Assembly (NCBI RefSeq): GCF_042654345.1
Contig: NZ_JBHSGB010000006.1
Coordinates: 186,001-250,000, forward strand
Reading direction: 5' to 3'
DNA length: 64,000 nucleotides
Origin: Pararheinheimera marina
GTDB lineage: Bacteria > Pseudomonadota > Gammaproteobacteria > Enterobacterales > Alteromonadaceae
This document shows positions 44,497-54,087 of this stretch, piece by piece; position 1 is the first letter of the stretch; each line of letters opens with the position of its first letter. Under the pieces are notes generated by a model. The model saw only the letters and a program-made list of their open reading frames with translations, was not told where the DNA came from and ran no database searches. The position numbers were made by a program, and so were the translations under genes.

Positions 44497-44585
44497 GCAC
44501 AGCACTCCTGAAAATACTTGCCAATTTATACCCTGTTTCGCCGATAGCTGAATAGCCACCATTGCAAAAATCCCCCCTTTAATAC

Positions 44586-44639
44586 TGGGGTCAGGTCTTG
44601 TATTTTGCGTTTCAATGCAAAATTCAAGACCTGACCCCA
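44586..44639. repeat. 52-bp palindromic repeat, copy 1
   Basis: Arms of 22 bp (44587-44608 and 44617-44638, starting GGGGTCAGGTCTTG) flank the 8-bp centre GTTTCAAT; one mismatch between the arms. It lies between the TauE/SafE pseudogene and the MFS gene. The same unit occurs at 52847, 53772 and 53974. Such palindromes fit a REP/MITE family spread by a REP-associated transposase (inference; no transposase in the window). Confidence 0.88.
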
Positions 44640-44745
44640 AAAGAGACTTGACCCCATCGTATTTGCCGGTGCACTGGCAGTTTCAGGCAGATTTAGCCAG
44701 CGCGCAGGTTTATAATGCCGGCTTTTCAACCACAGAGTAGTCCAG

Positions 44746-45963
44746 ATGATCGGTGACCCAGCAGAGCAAGCGCAGTCCCAGCAATCAACCAGCTTTGACG
44801 CCACAAAAACCATTTTGCCAGTGGTGGCGGCGGTCAGTTTTGTCCATTTGCTGAATGATTTAATTCAGGCCATTTTGCCGTCGATTTACCCATTGCTGAA
44901 AACCGAATACAGTCTCAGTTTTGCCCAAATCGGTCTGATCACGCTGAGCTTCCAGCTGATGGCGTCAGTGCTGCAACCGGCGGTTGGCCTCTACACCGAC
45001 AAACACCCCAAGCCGTACCTGTTACCCTGTGGCATGCTGATGACCTTGCTAGGTCTGATATTGCTGGCGAGCAGCAGCAGTTTTGCTGGTTTATTGGTGG
45101 CCTCGGCGATGATTGGTATGGGGTCATCCACCTTTCACCCGGAAGCGTCGCGGGTGGCCCGCATGGCATCCGGTGGCCGCTTTGGTTTTGCCCAGTCGTT
45201 TTTCCAGGTCGGTGGTAATGCCGGTTCGGCCTTTGGTCCTTTGCTGGCGGCCGCCATTATTCTGCCACGTGGGCTGGATGCAATTCTGTGGTTTACCCTG
45301 TTTGCCATTTTAGGGATTGCAGTGCTTAGTGCAGTCAGCCGCTGGACCATCCGTTCAGGGGCCAGCTTAAAAGGTGCGAAAAAACAGCCGCATTTCAGCC
45401 ATTTAACTATGGCCCAGGTCAAAGGCGCACTGCTGGTACTGGCCATACTGGTGTTCTCCAAATACATCTATATGGCAGCTCTGACCAACTACTACACCTT
45501 TTACCTGATGGAAAAATTCGCCGTCTCGGTGGCAGATTCTCAGCTTTACCTGTTTATCTTCCTGGCCTCAGTGGCACTCGGTACTTTTGTCGGTGGCCCG
45601 GTTGGCGACAAAATTGGCCGTAAAGCCGTGATCTGGATTTCTATTCTGGGGGCTGCGCCTTTTACCCTGCTGCTGCCTTACTGCAACCTGTACTGGACCG
45701 CCGCACTGTCCGTGCTGATTGGCCTTGTGCTGTCTTCGGCGTTCTCCGCCATTATTGTGCTGGCGCAGGAATTAGTACCGCATAAAATCGGTCTGATCTC
45801 CGGTATCTTTTTTGGCCTGATGTTTGGCATCAGCGGCATCGCCGCCGCCGGGCTTGGTGCCTGGGCTGACGCCACGTCCATAGTGCAGGTATTTCAGTAC
45901 TGCGCTTATTTGCCGTTGCTGGGCGTGGTCACTGTACTGCTGCCTAAAATGCGAAAAGACTAA
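44746..45963 (+). CDS. MFS transporter, fosmidomycin resistance (Fsr) type
   Basis: A 405-residue inner-membrane exporter with about 12 transmembrane helices. The sequence LPVVAAVSFVHLLNDLIQAILPSIYPLL and LQPAVGLYTDKHPKPY, and the segment GMGSSTFHPEASRVAR, resemble Fsr-type drug exporters. The GDKIGRKAV loop is the MFS signature. It is divergent from the TauE/SafE pseudogene. Substrate not certain. Confidence 0.88.
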   Translation: MIGDPAEQAQSQQSTSFDATKTILPVVAAVSFVHLLNDLIQAILPSIYPLLKTEYSLSFAQIGLITLSFQLMASVLQPAVGLYTDKHPKPYLLPCGMLMTLLGLILLASSSSFAGLLVASAMIGMGSSTFHPEASRVARMASGGRFGFAQSFFQVGGNAGSAFGPLLAAAIILPRGLDAILWFTLFAILGIAVLSAVSRWTIRSGASLKGAKKQPHFSHLTMAQVKGALLVLAILVFSKYIYMAALTNYYTFYLMEKFAVSVADSQLYLFIFLASVALGTFVGGPVGDKIGRKAVIWISILGAAPFTLLLPYCNLYWTAALSVLIGLVLSSAFSAIIVLAQELVPHKIGLISGIFFGLMFGISGIAAAGLGAWADATSIVQVFQYCAYLPLLGVVTVLLPKMRKD

Positions 45964-45974
45964 TGCCTCTCAGT

Positions 45975-46008
45975 GTCAGACAACCCGGGAGTGCCGGGTT
46001 CGTCTGAC
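45975..46008. terminator. Long hairpin after the Fsr-type gene
   Basis: GTCAGAC AACCCGG (45975-45988) pairs with CCGGGTT C GTCTGAC (45994-46008): 14 bp with one bulged C and a 5-nt loop. There is no T tail, so it may be a stabilising 3' hairpin rather than a full terminator. Confidence 0.5.
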
Positions 46009-46105
46009 AGACTGTTCTTGTAATTCATTGATTGAAACGTTAAAACAGACCTGACACCGGAGCGAACAAAATTTAATCTCAACTGGCTCAATCAGGGAGT
46101 TTTGC

Positions 46106-47785
46106 ATGGCAATTCGTTTTCTATCCGCAGTCGCGGCTATTCTTTTCTGTCTGACATCATCATTCGCGCAGGCCGCTCCCAAAACAGAACTTCAGGCTGG
46201 CGCCGTCGCTTCCCCTGATCAGTACGGCGCGCTGGTCGCCGAACAAATTCTGCGCCAGGGCGGCAATGCCGTTGACGCCGCTATCGCCACCGCCTTTACC
46301 CTGGCCGTCACTTACCCCGAAGCCGGCAATATAGGCGGTGGTGGTTTTATGCTGATTTGGTTTGAAGGCCAGCCGTATTTCCTGGACTACCGCGAAACTG
46401 CGCCCGCCGCTGCACACCGCGACATGTACCTGGACGCAGATAAACAGGTGATTGAAAACTTAAGCCTGATTGGCCACAAAGCCAGTGGTGTGCCTGGTAC
46501 AGTCAAAGGCTTATGGCTGGCGCATCAGAAATTTGGCAGCCTGCCATGGAAAACCCTGCTGGCACCGGCCATCCGCTACGCCAGTAACGGCTTTACTGTC
46601 GCCGCCAATCAGTACCAATACCGTGCCGATATCTCAACGCAACTGGAAGGCAAAACCAACTTCTCCGACTATTTTGGCACCATGAAAGCAGGTGAAAACT
46701 TTAAGCAGCCAGAGCTGGCGCAAACCCTGAGCCGGATTGCTGAACAAGGGCCGGACGATTTTTACAAAGGCAAAACAGCCCAGCTGCTGGTGGCAGAAAT
46801 GCAGCGCGGTGGCGGCCTGATCAGCATGGCCGATTTAGCCGCATACCAGGCGGGTTGGCGTGATGCACTGGTCACACCCTGGCAGGGCAAAAGCTTTATC
46901 AGTGCGCCGCCCCCCAGTTCAGGTGGTATTGCTATAGGTCAGTTGCTCGGTTTGAAGCAGCGCCGTCAGGCTGATTTTAACGGCGTGGCGCACAACAGCA
47001 GTCAGTATGTGCATCTGATCGCCGAACTGGAAAAGCGGGTTTATGCTGACCGGGCAGAGTATTTAGGCGATCCCGGCTTTGTGAAGGTACCGCAGGAGCA
47101 ATTGCTGAGCGCCGCTTATCTGGATCAGCGCGCCAAAGAAATTAACCCCAAGGCGATTTCGGCCACAGCGAATGTAAAACCGGGGCTCGAAGGCTACCAC
47201 ACCACCCACTTCTCTATTCTGGACAAAGCCGGTAATGCGGTATCTAACACCTACACGCTGAACCTGGATTTTGGCAGCGGCGTGGTGGTGCAAGGCGCTG
47301 GCTTTTTGCTGAATAACGAAATGGACGATTTCTCGGCCAAAGCTGGCGTGCCAAATGCCTTTGGCGTGGTGGGCAAAGACGCCAACTCGATAGCGCCGGG
47401 CAAACGCATGCTGTCGTCGATGAGCCCAAGTCTGGTGGTGAAGGATCAGCAGATTGAGCTGGTGGTCGGCACGCCGGGTGGCTCCACCATAATCACCTCG
47501 GTATTTCAGGTGATCAGCAACCTGTATGATTTTGGCATGGGGCTGCAACAAGCGGTGGCGGCGCCACGTTTTCACCACCAGTTACTGCCAAAAGACCAAA
47601 TCACCATGGAGCCTTTTAGCCCGCTCTCTGCCGAAGTGCAGCAGCAGCTGACTGAACGTGGTTATGTGCTGAAAACTCAGGATTGGAACTTAGGCGACGT
47701 GCAGGCCATTCAGGTGCAGCACCAGCAGGTCTCAGCCGCAGCCGACCCGCGCTCGCGCGGCGTCGCCAAAGTCATTCAGTACTAA
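46106..47785 (+). CDS. ggt: Gamma-glutamyltransferase
   Basis: Periplasmic Ntn hydrolase that cleaves glutathione and other gamma-glutamyl compounds, 559 residues. The signal peptide is about residues 1-24. The precursor cuts itself before the catalytic Thr in EGYHTTHFSILDKAGNAVS (about residue 369). The large-subunit signature GGNAVDAAIATAFTLAVTYPE and the oxyanion region SSMSPSLVV are intact. It is preceded by a 142-nt gap and stands alone. Confidence 0.94.
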   Translation: MAIRFLSAVAAILFCLTSSFAQAAPKTELQAGAVASPDQYGALVAEQILRQGGNAVDAAIATAFTLAVTYPEAGNIGGGGFMLIWFEGQPYFLDYRETAPAAAHRDMYLDADKQVIENLSLIGHKASGVPGTVKGLWLAHQKFGSLPWKTLLAPAIRYASNGFTVAANQYQYRADISTQLEGKTNFSDYFGTMKAGENFKQPELAQTLSRIAEQGPDDFYKGKTAQLLVAEMQRGGGLISMADLAAYQAGWRDALVTPWQGKSFISAPPPSSGGIAIGQLLGLKQRRQADFNGVAHNSSQYVHLIAELEKRVYADRAEYLGDPGFVKVPQEQLLSAAYLDQRAKEINPKAISATANVKPGLEGYHTTHFSILDKAGNAVSNTYTLNLDFGSGVVVQGAGFLLNNEMDDFSAKAGVPNAFGVVGKDANSIAPGKRMLSSMSPSLVVKDQQIELVVGTPGGSTIITSVFQVISNLYDFGMGLQQAVAAPRFHHQLLPKDQITMEPFSPLSAEVQQQLTERGYVLKTQDWNLGDVQAIQVQHQQVSAAADPRSRGVAKVIQY

Positions 47786-47820
47786 AGAAGTGCAGCCGGC
47801 CTGCATACAGCGCAGGCTGG

Positions 47821-48369
47821 CTAATTCAGGTCTTGTGGCGTCACTGGCAATAACGGCAGCTCAAACACAAAGGTGGTGCCTTTGCCAGGCACACTGACAA
47901 AACTGATCGAGCCGCCATGCAGCTCCACCAGTGATTTGGAAATCGCCATGCCAAGACCAGTGCCGCCGACCCGTCGGGTATTGCTGGAATCGGCCTGAGC
48001 AAACTTTTCAAACACCCGGTCCTGAAACTCCAGCGGAATGCCGGGACCGGAATCTTCCACTTCAATCCGCACTTTATCGCCTTGTTGCTGGCTGCGAATT
48101 TGCACTGCACCGCCTTGTGGCGAATATTTAGCGGCATTGGACAATAAGTTCGACATCACCTGCATAATCTTGTCCGGGTCTACCGTCATCTGCAGATCCT
48201 GGCCAGGATGCCAGTCAAAACTCACACCGTACTGGCTGGCATAGCCCTGGTTCGCTTGCAGCGCCTGCTCCAGCAGGCCATTGAGCGACACTTGCACCAG
48301 ATGCAGCGGCGAGTCCGCCAGCGTGGCTTTGTTAAAGGTCAGCAGGTCATTCACCAGCCGGGCCAGTCT
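47821..48369 (-). pseudogene. Histidine kinase, 3' remnant (ATPase domain only)
   Basis: Only the end of a sensor kinase remains: the second half of the dimerisation helix pair (RLARLVNDLLTFNKATL), then a full HATPase_c domain. That domain has N box VMSNLLSNAAKYSPQG, G1 DSGPGIP, F box FEKFAQ and G2 GGTGLGMAIS. The phosphoacceptor His, the membrane part and the sensor are missing. Upstream of about 48369 the homology stops abruptly. An ATG at 48417 lies in foreign sequence and would give a 198-residue product of doubtful value. It cannot autophosphorylate alone. Confidence 0.8.
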
Positions 48370-48542
48370 ACAATGAAGTGGTCTCGCCATTTCAGGTAGC
48401 CTGGAGTGTGCGGCCAAAAGTCGCCAAGGTGAATGTGGCGTCCATGGCCGCCTGGTGCCAGGCCAACCCCTTTAACGAACATGGCCCACACGGGGTACGC
48501 AACCTGGTGGTGAACCCAGAGCTGCTGTCGGTGATCCCCTGA
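48366..48542 (+). pseudogene. 3' fragment of an unrecognised gene
   Basis: From the breakpoint with the kinase remnant, one plus-strand frame is open for 58 codons and ends at TGA 48540-48542. It reads VYNEVVSPFQVAWSVRP, then KVAKVNVASMAAWCQ and ends RNLVVNPELLSVIP. It has codon use like the neighbours and no start codon or ribosome site, so it looks like the tail of a gene whose 5' part was lost. I do not recognise the family. Confidence 0.5.
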
Positions 48543-48580
48543 CAGCAACAGGCCCGCAGCCTGACTACGGGCCTTCGCTG

Positions 48581-51131
48581 TTACTCCAGAATAGTGACTG
48601 TACTTTGCAGTGCTCTGTTGGCGCTGACATCCACCGGCGCGCCAACCACTGCAAAACTGCCCTGTAAGCGAATATCGGCAGAAGAGCTGCCGAGCTGTAA
48701 GCGGATTTCACCGGGCTCCAGCAACCAGGGCATCTTGCCGTGCTGCTGCGGGCCCAAAAACGCCGCCATCGTAACCGGCAGACTAAAGCGGACCTGTTTC
48801 TGCTCACCAGGCAACAAGCTGACCCGGGCAAAGCCAGCCAGTTGCTGCACCGGCCGGGTTAAACTGGCGACCGGGTCCTGCAGGTACAACTGCACCACTT
48901 CTGTCCCTGCCCTGCTGCCGGTATTTTTTAACTTCAGGCTCACCTCTACCTGCTCGCCGGCTTTAGCCTGGGTTTTATTCAGCGTGAGCTCGCTGTAGCT
49001 GAAGCTGGTGTAACTCAGACCATGACCAAAGGCATACAGCGGGCTGATGTTGTCATGTAAATAACCGCGGCTGCTGGACGCTTTGTGGTTGTAAAACAGC
49101 GGAATATGACCGGCACTGCGTGGAAAAGTCAGCGGTAATTTACCGGACGGATTCACCTTGCCAAGCAGCATATTAGCCAGCGCAGTACCGCCCTCCTGGC
49201 CTAAATACCAGGCCTCCACTATGGCTGGCATTTGCTCCGCCAGACCGCCCAGCGCCAGCGGCCGGCCATTTTGCAGCACCAGCACCAGCGGTTTGTTGCC
49301 CGCCACCGCCAACACTTCTTTGGCCAGCAATTGCTGGTCGGCACTCAGTTCCAGCGTGGTACGGTCGCCCAAGTGTTTGTCGGCCCAGGCTTCGCGCGCC
49401 AGTCCTTCGTTTTCACCCAGCACCAGCACTATGGCATCGGAGTTTTTCGCCAGCGCCACCGCTTCTGCGCGCAGCCTGGCATTGTCGGTTGCACTCGCCA
49501 GCACGGTGTCGTCATGGTTCCAACGCAGCATCGAATAGGTTCCGGCCTTCTCACTGCGCGCAACCATCGCTGCAGCCGCTTGTTCAGCCAGTGCATTAGT
49601 GCTGGAGGTATCTGTACTGGAAACAATGGGGCTGTCTGCCGTCGCTTGCGCCTTCGGCGTTAAAAAGTTGTTGTCTGTGATGCGGCTGCCACGGGCAAAC
49701 GTCACCGCCACCTTGCCTTGCAGTTGCTGCTGCAAGGCGTCGACCAGGTTCACCGTTTTACGTGGAATGCTGCTGTACCCCCCCAGTAATGCCTCATCGG
49801 CATGCGGACCAATCAATGCCAGTTTTTTTAGCCTGCTGGCGTCCAGCGGCAACACGCCGTCGTTTTTCAGCAGCACTATGGATTTTTCCGCCAGGTCCAG
49901 TGCCAGGCGACGGCCTTGCTCTCCTCCTAAAGCCGCATCGGCTTTACTGGCATCCACATAAGGGTGCTCAAACAAACCAAGGCGGAATTTCAGCATCAAC
50001 ACGGCGCGCACTGCCTGGTCCACCGCCTGCACCTGCAGCTGACCGCTTTCGACCAGAGCTTTTAACTTGGGAAAGGCCATAGGATCGGGAGTTTCCATAT
50101 CCACCCCAGCCAGCAGTGCCGCTTTGGCAGCGTCGGCTTCATTGGCAAAAAGCTGATGACGGACGGCTGCGCAGTTCCTGCACGGCAAAGTAATCACTGA
50201 CCACGGCGCCATTAAAGCCCCATTGCTCACGCGCCAAATCTCGCAGTAGGTAGCTGTTAATGTGTGACGGTACGCCGTCCACTTCGTTGTACGACGGCAT
50301 AATGCTGGCGGCAAAAGCCTGAGTAATAGCCGCTTCAAAAGGCGCTAAAAACACTTCCTGCAATTCACGCGGTGCAATATGGGCCGGTGCCGTATTCACC
50401 CCGGCCTGCGGTTGGCCATGGCCGGTCAGGTGTTTAAGCGTGGCAACCACTTTATCTTCAGCAAATGCAGCGTCTTTGCTGGCCAGGCCCTGAAAACCCC
50501 GCACGGCGGCAACGCCCAGCGCAGACACCAGATAAGGGTCTTCACCCATGGTTTCTTCGATACGACCCCAACGTGGGTCGCGGCCAATATCCAGCACCGG
50601 CGCTAAGGCCCAGTGTGCACCTGTGGCACGCATTTCCCGCGCGGCCAGTGCATAGAGCTGTTCCAGATCATCCGGTGACCAGCTGCTGGCCAGCGCCATG
50701 GCCTGCGGAAAACTGGTGGCGTCATAGGCCACATAGCCATGCAGCGCTTCTTCGTGCATCAAGGCCGGAATGCCCAGCCGCGTCTGCTCGGCCAACCAGC
50801 GCTGTGCCGCATTGTTAAACTCAGCCATCTGGCGTGGCGTTTTGTATTCGCTTGGCCGTGCTATATGGCCAATACCGTTTGGAATTAAGGCTTTGGCTTT
50901 GGCCGGTAAAAACTGCATCTGGCTATTTTACATCTGACGGCGCTGATGCCAGACACTTTGCAGCTGCGCCAGCTTTTCATCCAGCGTCATCCGGCTTAAT
51001 AAATCGTCTACCCGCTCAGCGACAGGCGCTTTGGCATCTTTATAAAGCGGTGCCGTGTCGGTGCTGCCAGCGCCATAAGCGCCGCAGCTCAGCATGGCCG
51101 CAGAAACAGTGGTCATCAGGGTTTTACGCAT
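48581..51131 (-). pseudogene. Glycoside hydrolase family 3 beta-glucosidase (BglX-like), inactivated
   Basis: An exported GH3 enzyme in three pieces. The start is ATG 51131 (MRKTLMTTVSAAMLSCGAYG signal peptide, AAGGAG upstream). An in-frame TAA stops it at 50928, about codon 68; the same frame resumes at 50918. It includes PALMHEEALHGY, HWALAPVLDIGRDPRWGR and the catalytic region FNGAVVSDYFAV. At 50158-50165 a tandem GACG duplication (+4) shifts the frame. The third part (LFANEADAAKAALLAGVDMETPDP to 48581) holds the C-terminal sandwich and fibronectin-III-like domain. It is divergent from a sugar porter gene, a natural partner. Confidence 0.85.
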
Positions 51132-51391
51132 AACAGTGGGCTCCTTGTCGCAAGCCAAAACCGGTGCAGCCGGTCTGATTATTTTTTGTGCCGCTTATGC
51201 GACTGACCTACCTTAGCCTGAGCTGCTGTGCTGCCCGTTAATGGAATGTTTTTAGTGAGTTATCTTTTTTCACAGCCCTGATGTGTCGTCAGGCCAGAAC
51301 CCCTATGCTGGCTACCAGGCTGCGCCTATTTCGCAACCATGCGGACACAAACTCACAAAGCAGCCGTATCGACAACAAGGGGAGATTTCAG

Positions 51392-52840
51392 GTGCAAACT
51401 GCAACACAACAGGGGTCGGCTGCGATGACCAGCCCAACCAGCGAGGATCACAGCCAGGCCGAAAACAGCGGCTTGATCCTGTTTATCAGCCTGGTGGCTA
51501 CTATTGGTGGTTTTTTATTTGGCTTTGACAGTGGCGTGATTAACGGCACCGTCGACGGCCTGCAGCAGGCCTTTCAGTCACAAAGCGTCGGCACCGGCTT
51601 TAATGTCGCCAGCATGTTGCTGGGCTGTGCCGCCGGTGCGTATTTTGCCGGCCGGCTGGCCGACCGCTATGGCCGCCGCACGCTGCTGCGCTGGGCCGCG
51701 GTGTTTTTTATTGTCAGCGCCTGGGGTTCAGGCATTGCTGACGGCTCTGTTGAGTTTGTGATTTACCGCATTCTCGGTGGTTTTGCCGTGGGTGCCGCGT
51801 CGGTGATTTCGCCCGCCTACATTGCAGAAGTGGCGCCAGCCCGCTACCGCGGTATGCTCAGCAGCCTGCAGCAAATCGCCATTATCTTTGGCCTTTTTAT
51901 GGCTTTTGTCAGCAATTACCTGCTGGCCAATTACGCCGGTGCCTCCACTCAAAGCCTGTGGCTGGACTTTGCCGCCTGGCGCTGGATGTTCTGGATTGAG
52001 CTGCTGCCTGCCAGCGTATTTTTACTGATGCTGCTGTTTATTCCGGAAAGCCCGCGTTATTTACTGCTGACCGGTCGGCAGGCCGACGGCGAAAAGGTGC
52101 TGCATACCCTGTTTGGTGAACGCTGTGCCCAGAAAAAAGTGGCAGAAATTCAACGGTCGCTACAGGCCAATCATGCGCCGCGCTTAAGTGATTTACGCGA
52201 CCCCACCACAGGCAAGCTGCGCACCTTGGTCTGGGTGGGCCTCGGCCTCGCCACCTTCCAGCAACTGGTCGGCATTAATGTGGTGTTTTACTACGGCGCC
52301 GTGCTCTGGCAGGCGGTGGGGTTTTCTGAAGCCGATGCACTGTTAATTAATGTGATCAGCGGCGCCATCAGTATTCTGGCCTGTGTACTGACCTTACTGG
52401 TGATCGACAAAATTGGCCGTAAACCGCTGCTGCTGTGGGGCTCGGTCGGTATGTTTATCACGCTGGCACTGCTGGTGTATGCCTTTGCCAACGCGGCACA
52501 AGACGAGAACGGCAACCTGCTGCTGGGCGACTACGGTACGCTGGCGTTGGTCAGTGCCAATGCCTACGTGTTTTTCTTTAACTTATCCTGGGGCCCGGTG
52601 ATGTGGGTGATGCTGGGAGAGATGTTCCCCAATCAAATTCGTGGTGTTGGCCTGGCGGTCAGCGGTCTGGCGCAGTGGCTATGCAACTTCCTGATCACCA
52701 TGACCTTCCCGTTACTGCTGACCGGCATCGGTCTGGCTGGCGCTTACGGCCTTTACGCGCTCGGCGCCCTGCTCTCCATCGCCTTTGTGCTGAAACTGGT
52801 GCACGAAACCAAAGGCAAAGAACTGGAAGAAATGCAATAA
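51392..52840 (+). CDS. MFS sugar porter
   Basis: Sugar:proton symporter type MFS protein with 12 transmembrane helices. Family marks: GGFLFGFDSGVINGTVDGLQ, ADRYGRRTLL, PESPRYLLLTGR, and the second-half FQQLVGINVVFYYG and DKIGRKPLLLWGS. The start is ambiguous. GTG 51392 has AAGGGGAG nine bases upstream and is chosen; ATG 51425 is next. Divergence from the GH3 pseudogene suggests it imported the sugar that enzyme released. A 52-bp palindrome begins 7 nt after its stop. Confidence 0.87.
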   Translation: MQTATQQGSAAMTSPTSEDHSQAENSGLILFISLVATIGGFLFGFDSGVINGTVDGLQQAFQSQSVGTGFNVASMLLGCAAGAYFAGRLADRYGRRTLLRWAAVFFIVSAWGSGIADGSVEFVIYRILGGFAVGAASVISPAYIAEVAPARYRGMLSSLQQIAIIFGLFMAFVSNYLLANYAGASTQSLWLDFAAWRWMFWIELLPASVFLLMLLFIPESPRYLLLTGRQADGEKVLHTLFGERCAQKKVAEIQRSLQANHAPRLSDLRDPTTGKLRTLVWVGLGLATFQQLVGINVVFYYGAVLWQAVGFSEADALLINVISGAISILACVLTLLVIDKIGRKPLLLWGSVGMFITLALLVYAFANAAQDENGNLLLGDYGTLALVSANAYVFFFNLSWGPVMWVMLGEMFPNQIRGVGLAVSGLAQWLCNFLITMTFPLLLTGIGLAGAYGLYALGALLSIAFVLKLVHETKGKELEEMQ

Positions 52841-52846
52841 CTGAAC

Positions 52847-52898
52847 GGGGTCAGGTCTTGTATTTTGCATTGAAACGCATAATACAAGACCTGACCCC
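52847..52898. repeat. 52-bp palindromic repeat, copy 2
   Basis: Same unit as at 44587, in the opposite orientation judged by the centre (ATTGAAAC, the reverse complement of GTTTCAAT). The arms differ by one base. It lies in the 84-nt gap between the convergent sugar porter and binding-protein genes and may serve as a terminator hairpin. Confidence 0.88.
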
Positions 52899-52924
52899 AA
52901 AGGTGGACCCCAAACCCGCAGCAA

Positions 52925-53668
52925 CTAAGGCGCATCAAGGCCATAACGTTGTAGCAGTTGCTGGTAGCGTCCGTCCAGCTTTAAGCGCTGCAAGCCTTGT
53001 TCGATGGCTTCCATTAACGCGGCAGAATCGGCTTTATCGGCGGTCACCGCAAACTTCAGCGGTAACTCGGCAAACGCAGGTTCGGCCCAAGCCACGGCAT
53101 CAGCCAGCCCAGTCCTGTCATGCGCCAGCAAAAATTCACCAACAGCTCGCTCTAAGGCCACATAGTCACAGCGCCCCAGCTGCATGCGCCGCAGGTTGGC
53201 TAAATCGTCCTGTGCTTCATCAAAAATCCCCCCCGCCTTTGCCAGCTCGGGTGGATAACCGTAACTGTGCACCGTGCAAATGCGCTGGTTACGCAAGGCG
53301 CTAAGCTGCAGATCCCGCTGCCCCAGCTCAGGCCTGCGCACATAAAAACCCAATCGACTTAGAAAAAGTGCGGAGCTCGCCAGCGCATTGTGGCGTTTTA
53401 ATTCTTCAGGCCACAACAGCAGCACGCCATCAGCCCGGCCCAGTTTCAGCTCATGCAGCACCCGTGACCAGGGAATAAATTGCACCTTCGGCTGAAAATC
53501 ACAGCCGTCCAGCATCAGCTCTAGCAATTCAACCGCCGCGCCCTGGTGCTCCATCTGCTCCGACGCATAAGGTGGGTATTCCAGCGTAAGAAATAACACC
53601 TCTTTGGCTTGCGGGCTGGGGGCCACAGCAAAAATCACAGAAGCAAATAACCAGGCGAAATAACGCAA
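52925..53668 (-). CDS. Periplasmic solute-binding-like protein (SBP_bac_3 type)
   Basis: A 247-residue exported protein. The signal peptide is MRYFAWLFASVIFAVAPSPQAK. The ligand domain starts EVLFLTLEYPPYASEQMEHQGAA after that and contains FIPWSRVLHELKLGRADGVLLLW, the pattern of orphan amino-acid-binding-like proteins in Alteromonadales. No transporter genes adjoin. Ligand unknown. Confidence 0.78.
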   Translation of the reverse strand: MRYFAWLFASVIFAVAPSPQAKEVLFLTLEYPPYASEQMEHQGAAVELLELMLDGCDFQPKVQFIPWSRVLHELKLGRADGVLLLWPEELKRHNALASSALFLSRLGFYVRRPELGQRDLQLSALRNQRICTVHSYGYPPELAKAGGIFDEAQDDLANLRRMQLGRCDYVALERAVGEFLLAHDRTGLADAVAWAEPAFAELPLKFAVTADKADSAALMEAIEQGLQRLKLDGRYQQLLQRYGLDAP

Positions 53669-53771
53669 GTGAACTCCGGGGCGACAGACAAAAGCAGAGT
53701 GGATTCATACCAAAACAGTAATGCAGTTTATTAAATAAGCAACAAGCACCGTACTCCTAGCAACTGCTTCT

Positions 53772-53823
53772 GGGGTCAGGTCTTGAATTTTGCACTTGAA
53801 CGCAAAATTCAAGACCTGACCCC
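53772..53823. repeat. 52-bp palindromic repeat, copy 3
   Basis: Perfect 22-bp arms (53772-53793 and 53802-53823) around the centre ACTTGAAC. The centre differs from the other copies, while the arms keep the GGGGTCAGGTCTTG start. A selected or recent paired arm with a free centre fits a hairpin-dependent mobile unit. Confidence 0.9.
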
Positions 53824-53973
53824 AGTCACAGCCTATTCACATGAGAAAATTTCATTATCCAATGAAATAAAACCACTTTTATTCATGCAATCTGACGCGT
53901 ATAACTTACTCATTGCCAACAAATAGCCATCCAGACACCTTAAAGTCCAATATTAAGTCAGGTCTTGGGGGTT

Positions 53974-54025
53974 GGGGTCAGGTCTTGTATTTTGCGTTTC
54001 AATGCAAAATACAAGACCTGACCCC
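53974..54025. repeat. 52-bp palindromic repeat, copy 4
   Basis: Perfect 22-bp arms (53974-53995 and 54004-54025) around GTTTCAAT, as in copy 1. It is preceded by a truncated half-unit at 53957-53967. It ends 62 nt before the mesX start and could form a strong hairpin in the mesX leader. Confidence 0.9.
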
Positions 54026-54087
54026 AACCGATGCCAAGCGATGACCTAACAAAACTGGCTGGCACCTGGACCAACGGAGAGCAGAGC

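Larger units (their letters stand above)
53669..54087. other. Gene-free strip with two palindromic repeats before mesX
   Basis: This 419-nt AT-richer gap holds repeat copies 3 and 4 plus a separate half-unit GTCAGGTCTTG (53957-53967). Between the repeats (53824-53956) I see no ORF or clear promoter. The last 62 nt before mesX contain only its ribosome site, so repeat copy 4 probably lies between the mesX promoter and its start codon, or the promoter lies inside this short stretch. Confidence 0.6.

Noticed and set aside
47823..47836. TCAGGTCTTGTGG resembling a half of the 52-bp repeat
   Set aside because: It is inside the 3' end of the kinase coding remnant, only 10 bases match, and there is no second arm.
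48351..48548. Minus-strand 65-codon frame across the kinase breakpoint
   Set aside because: It is opposite the plus-strand coding tail, has low-complexity His/Trp content and no homology that I can see.
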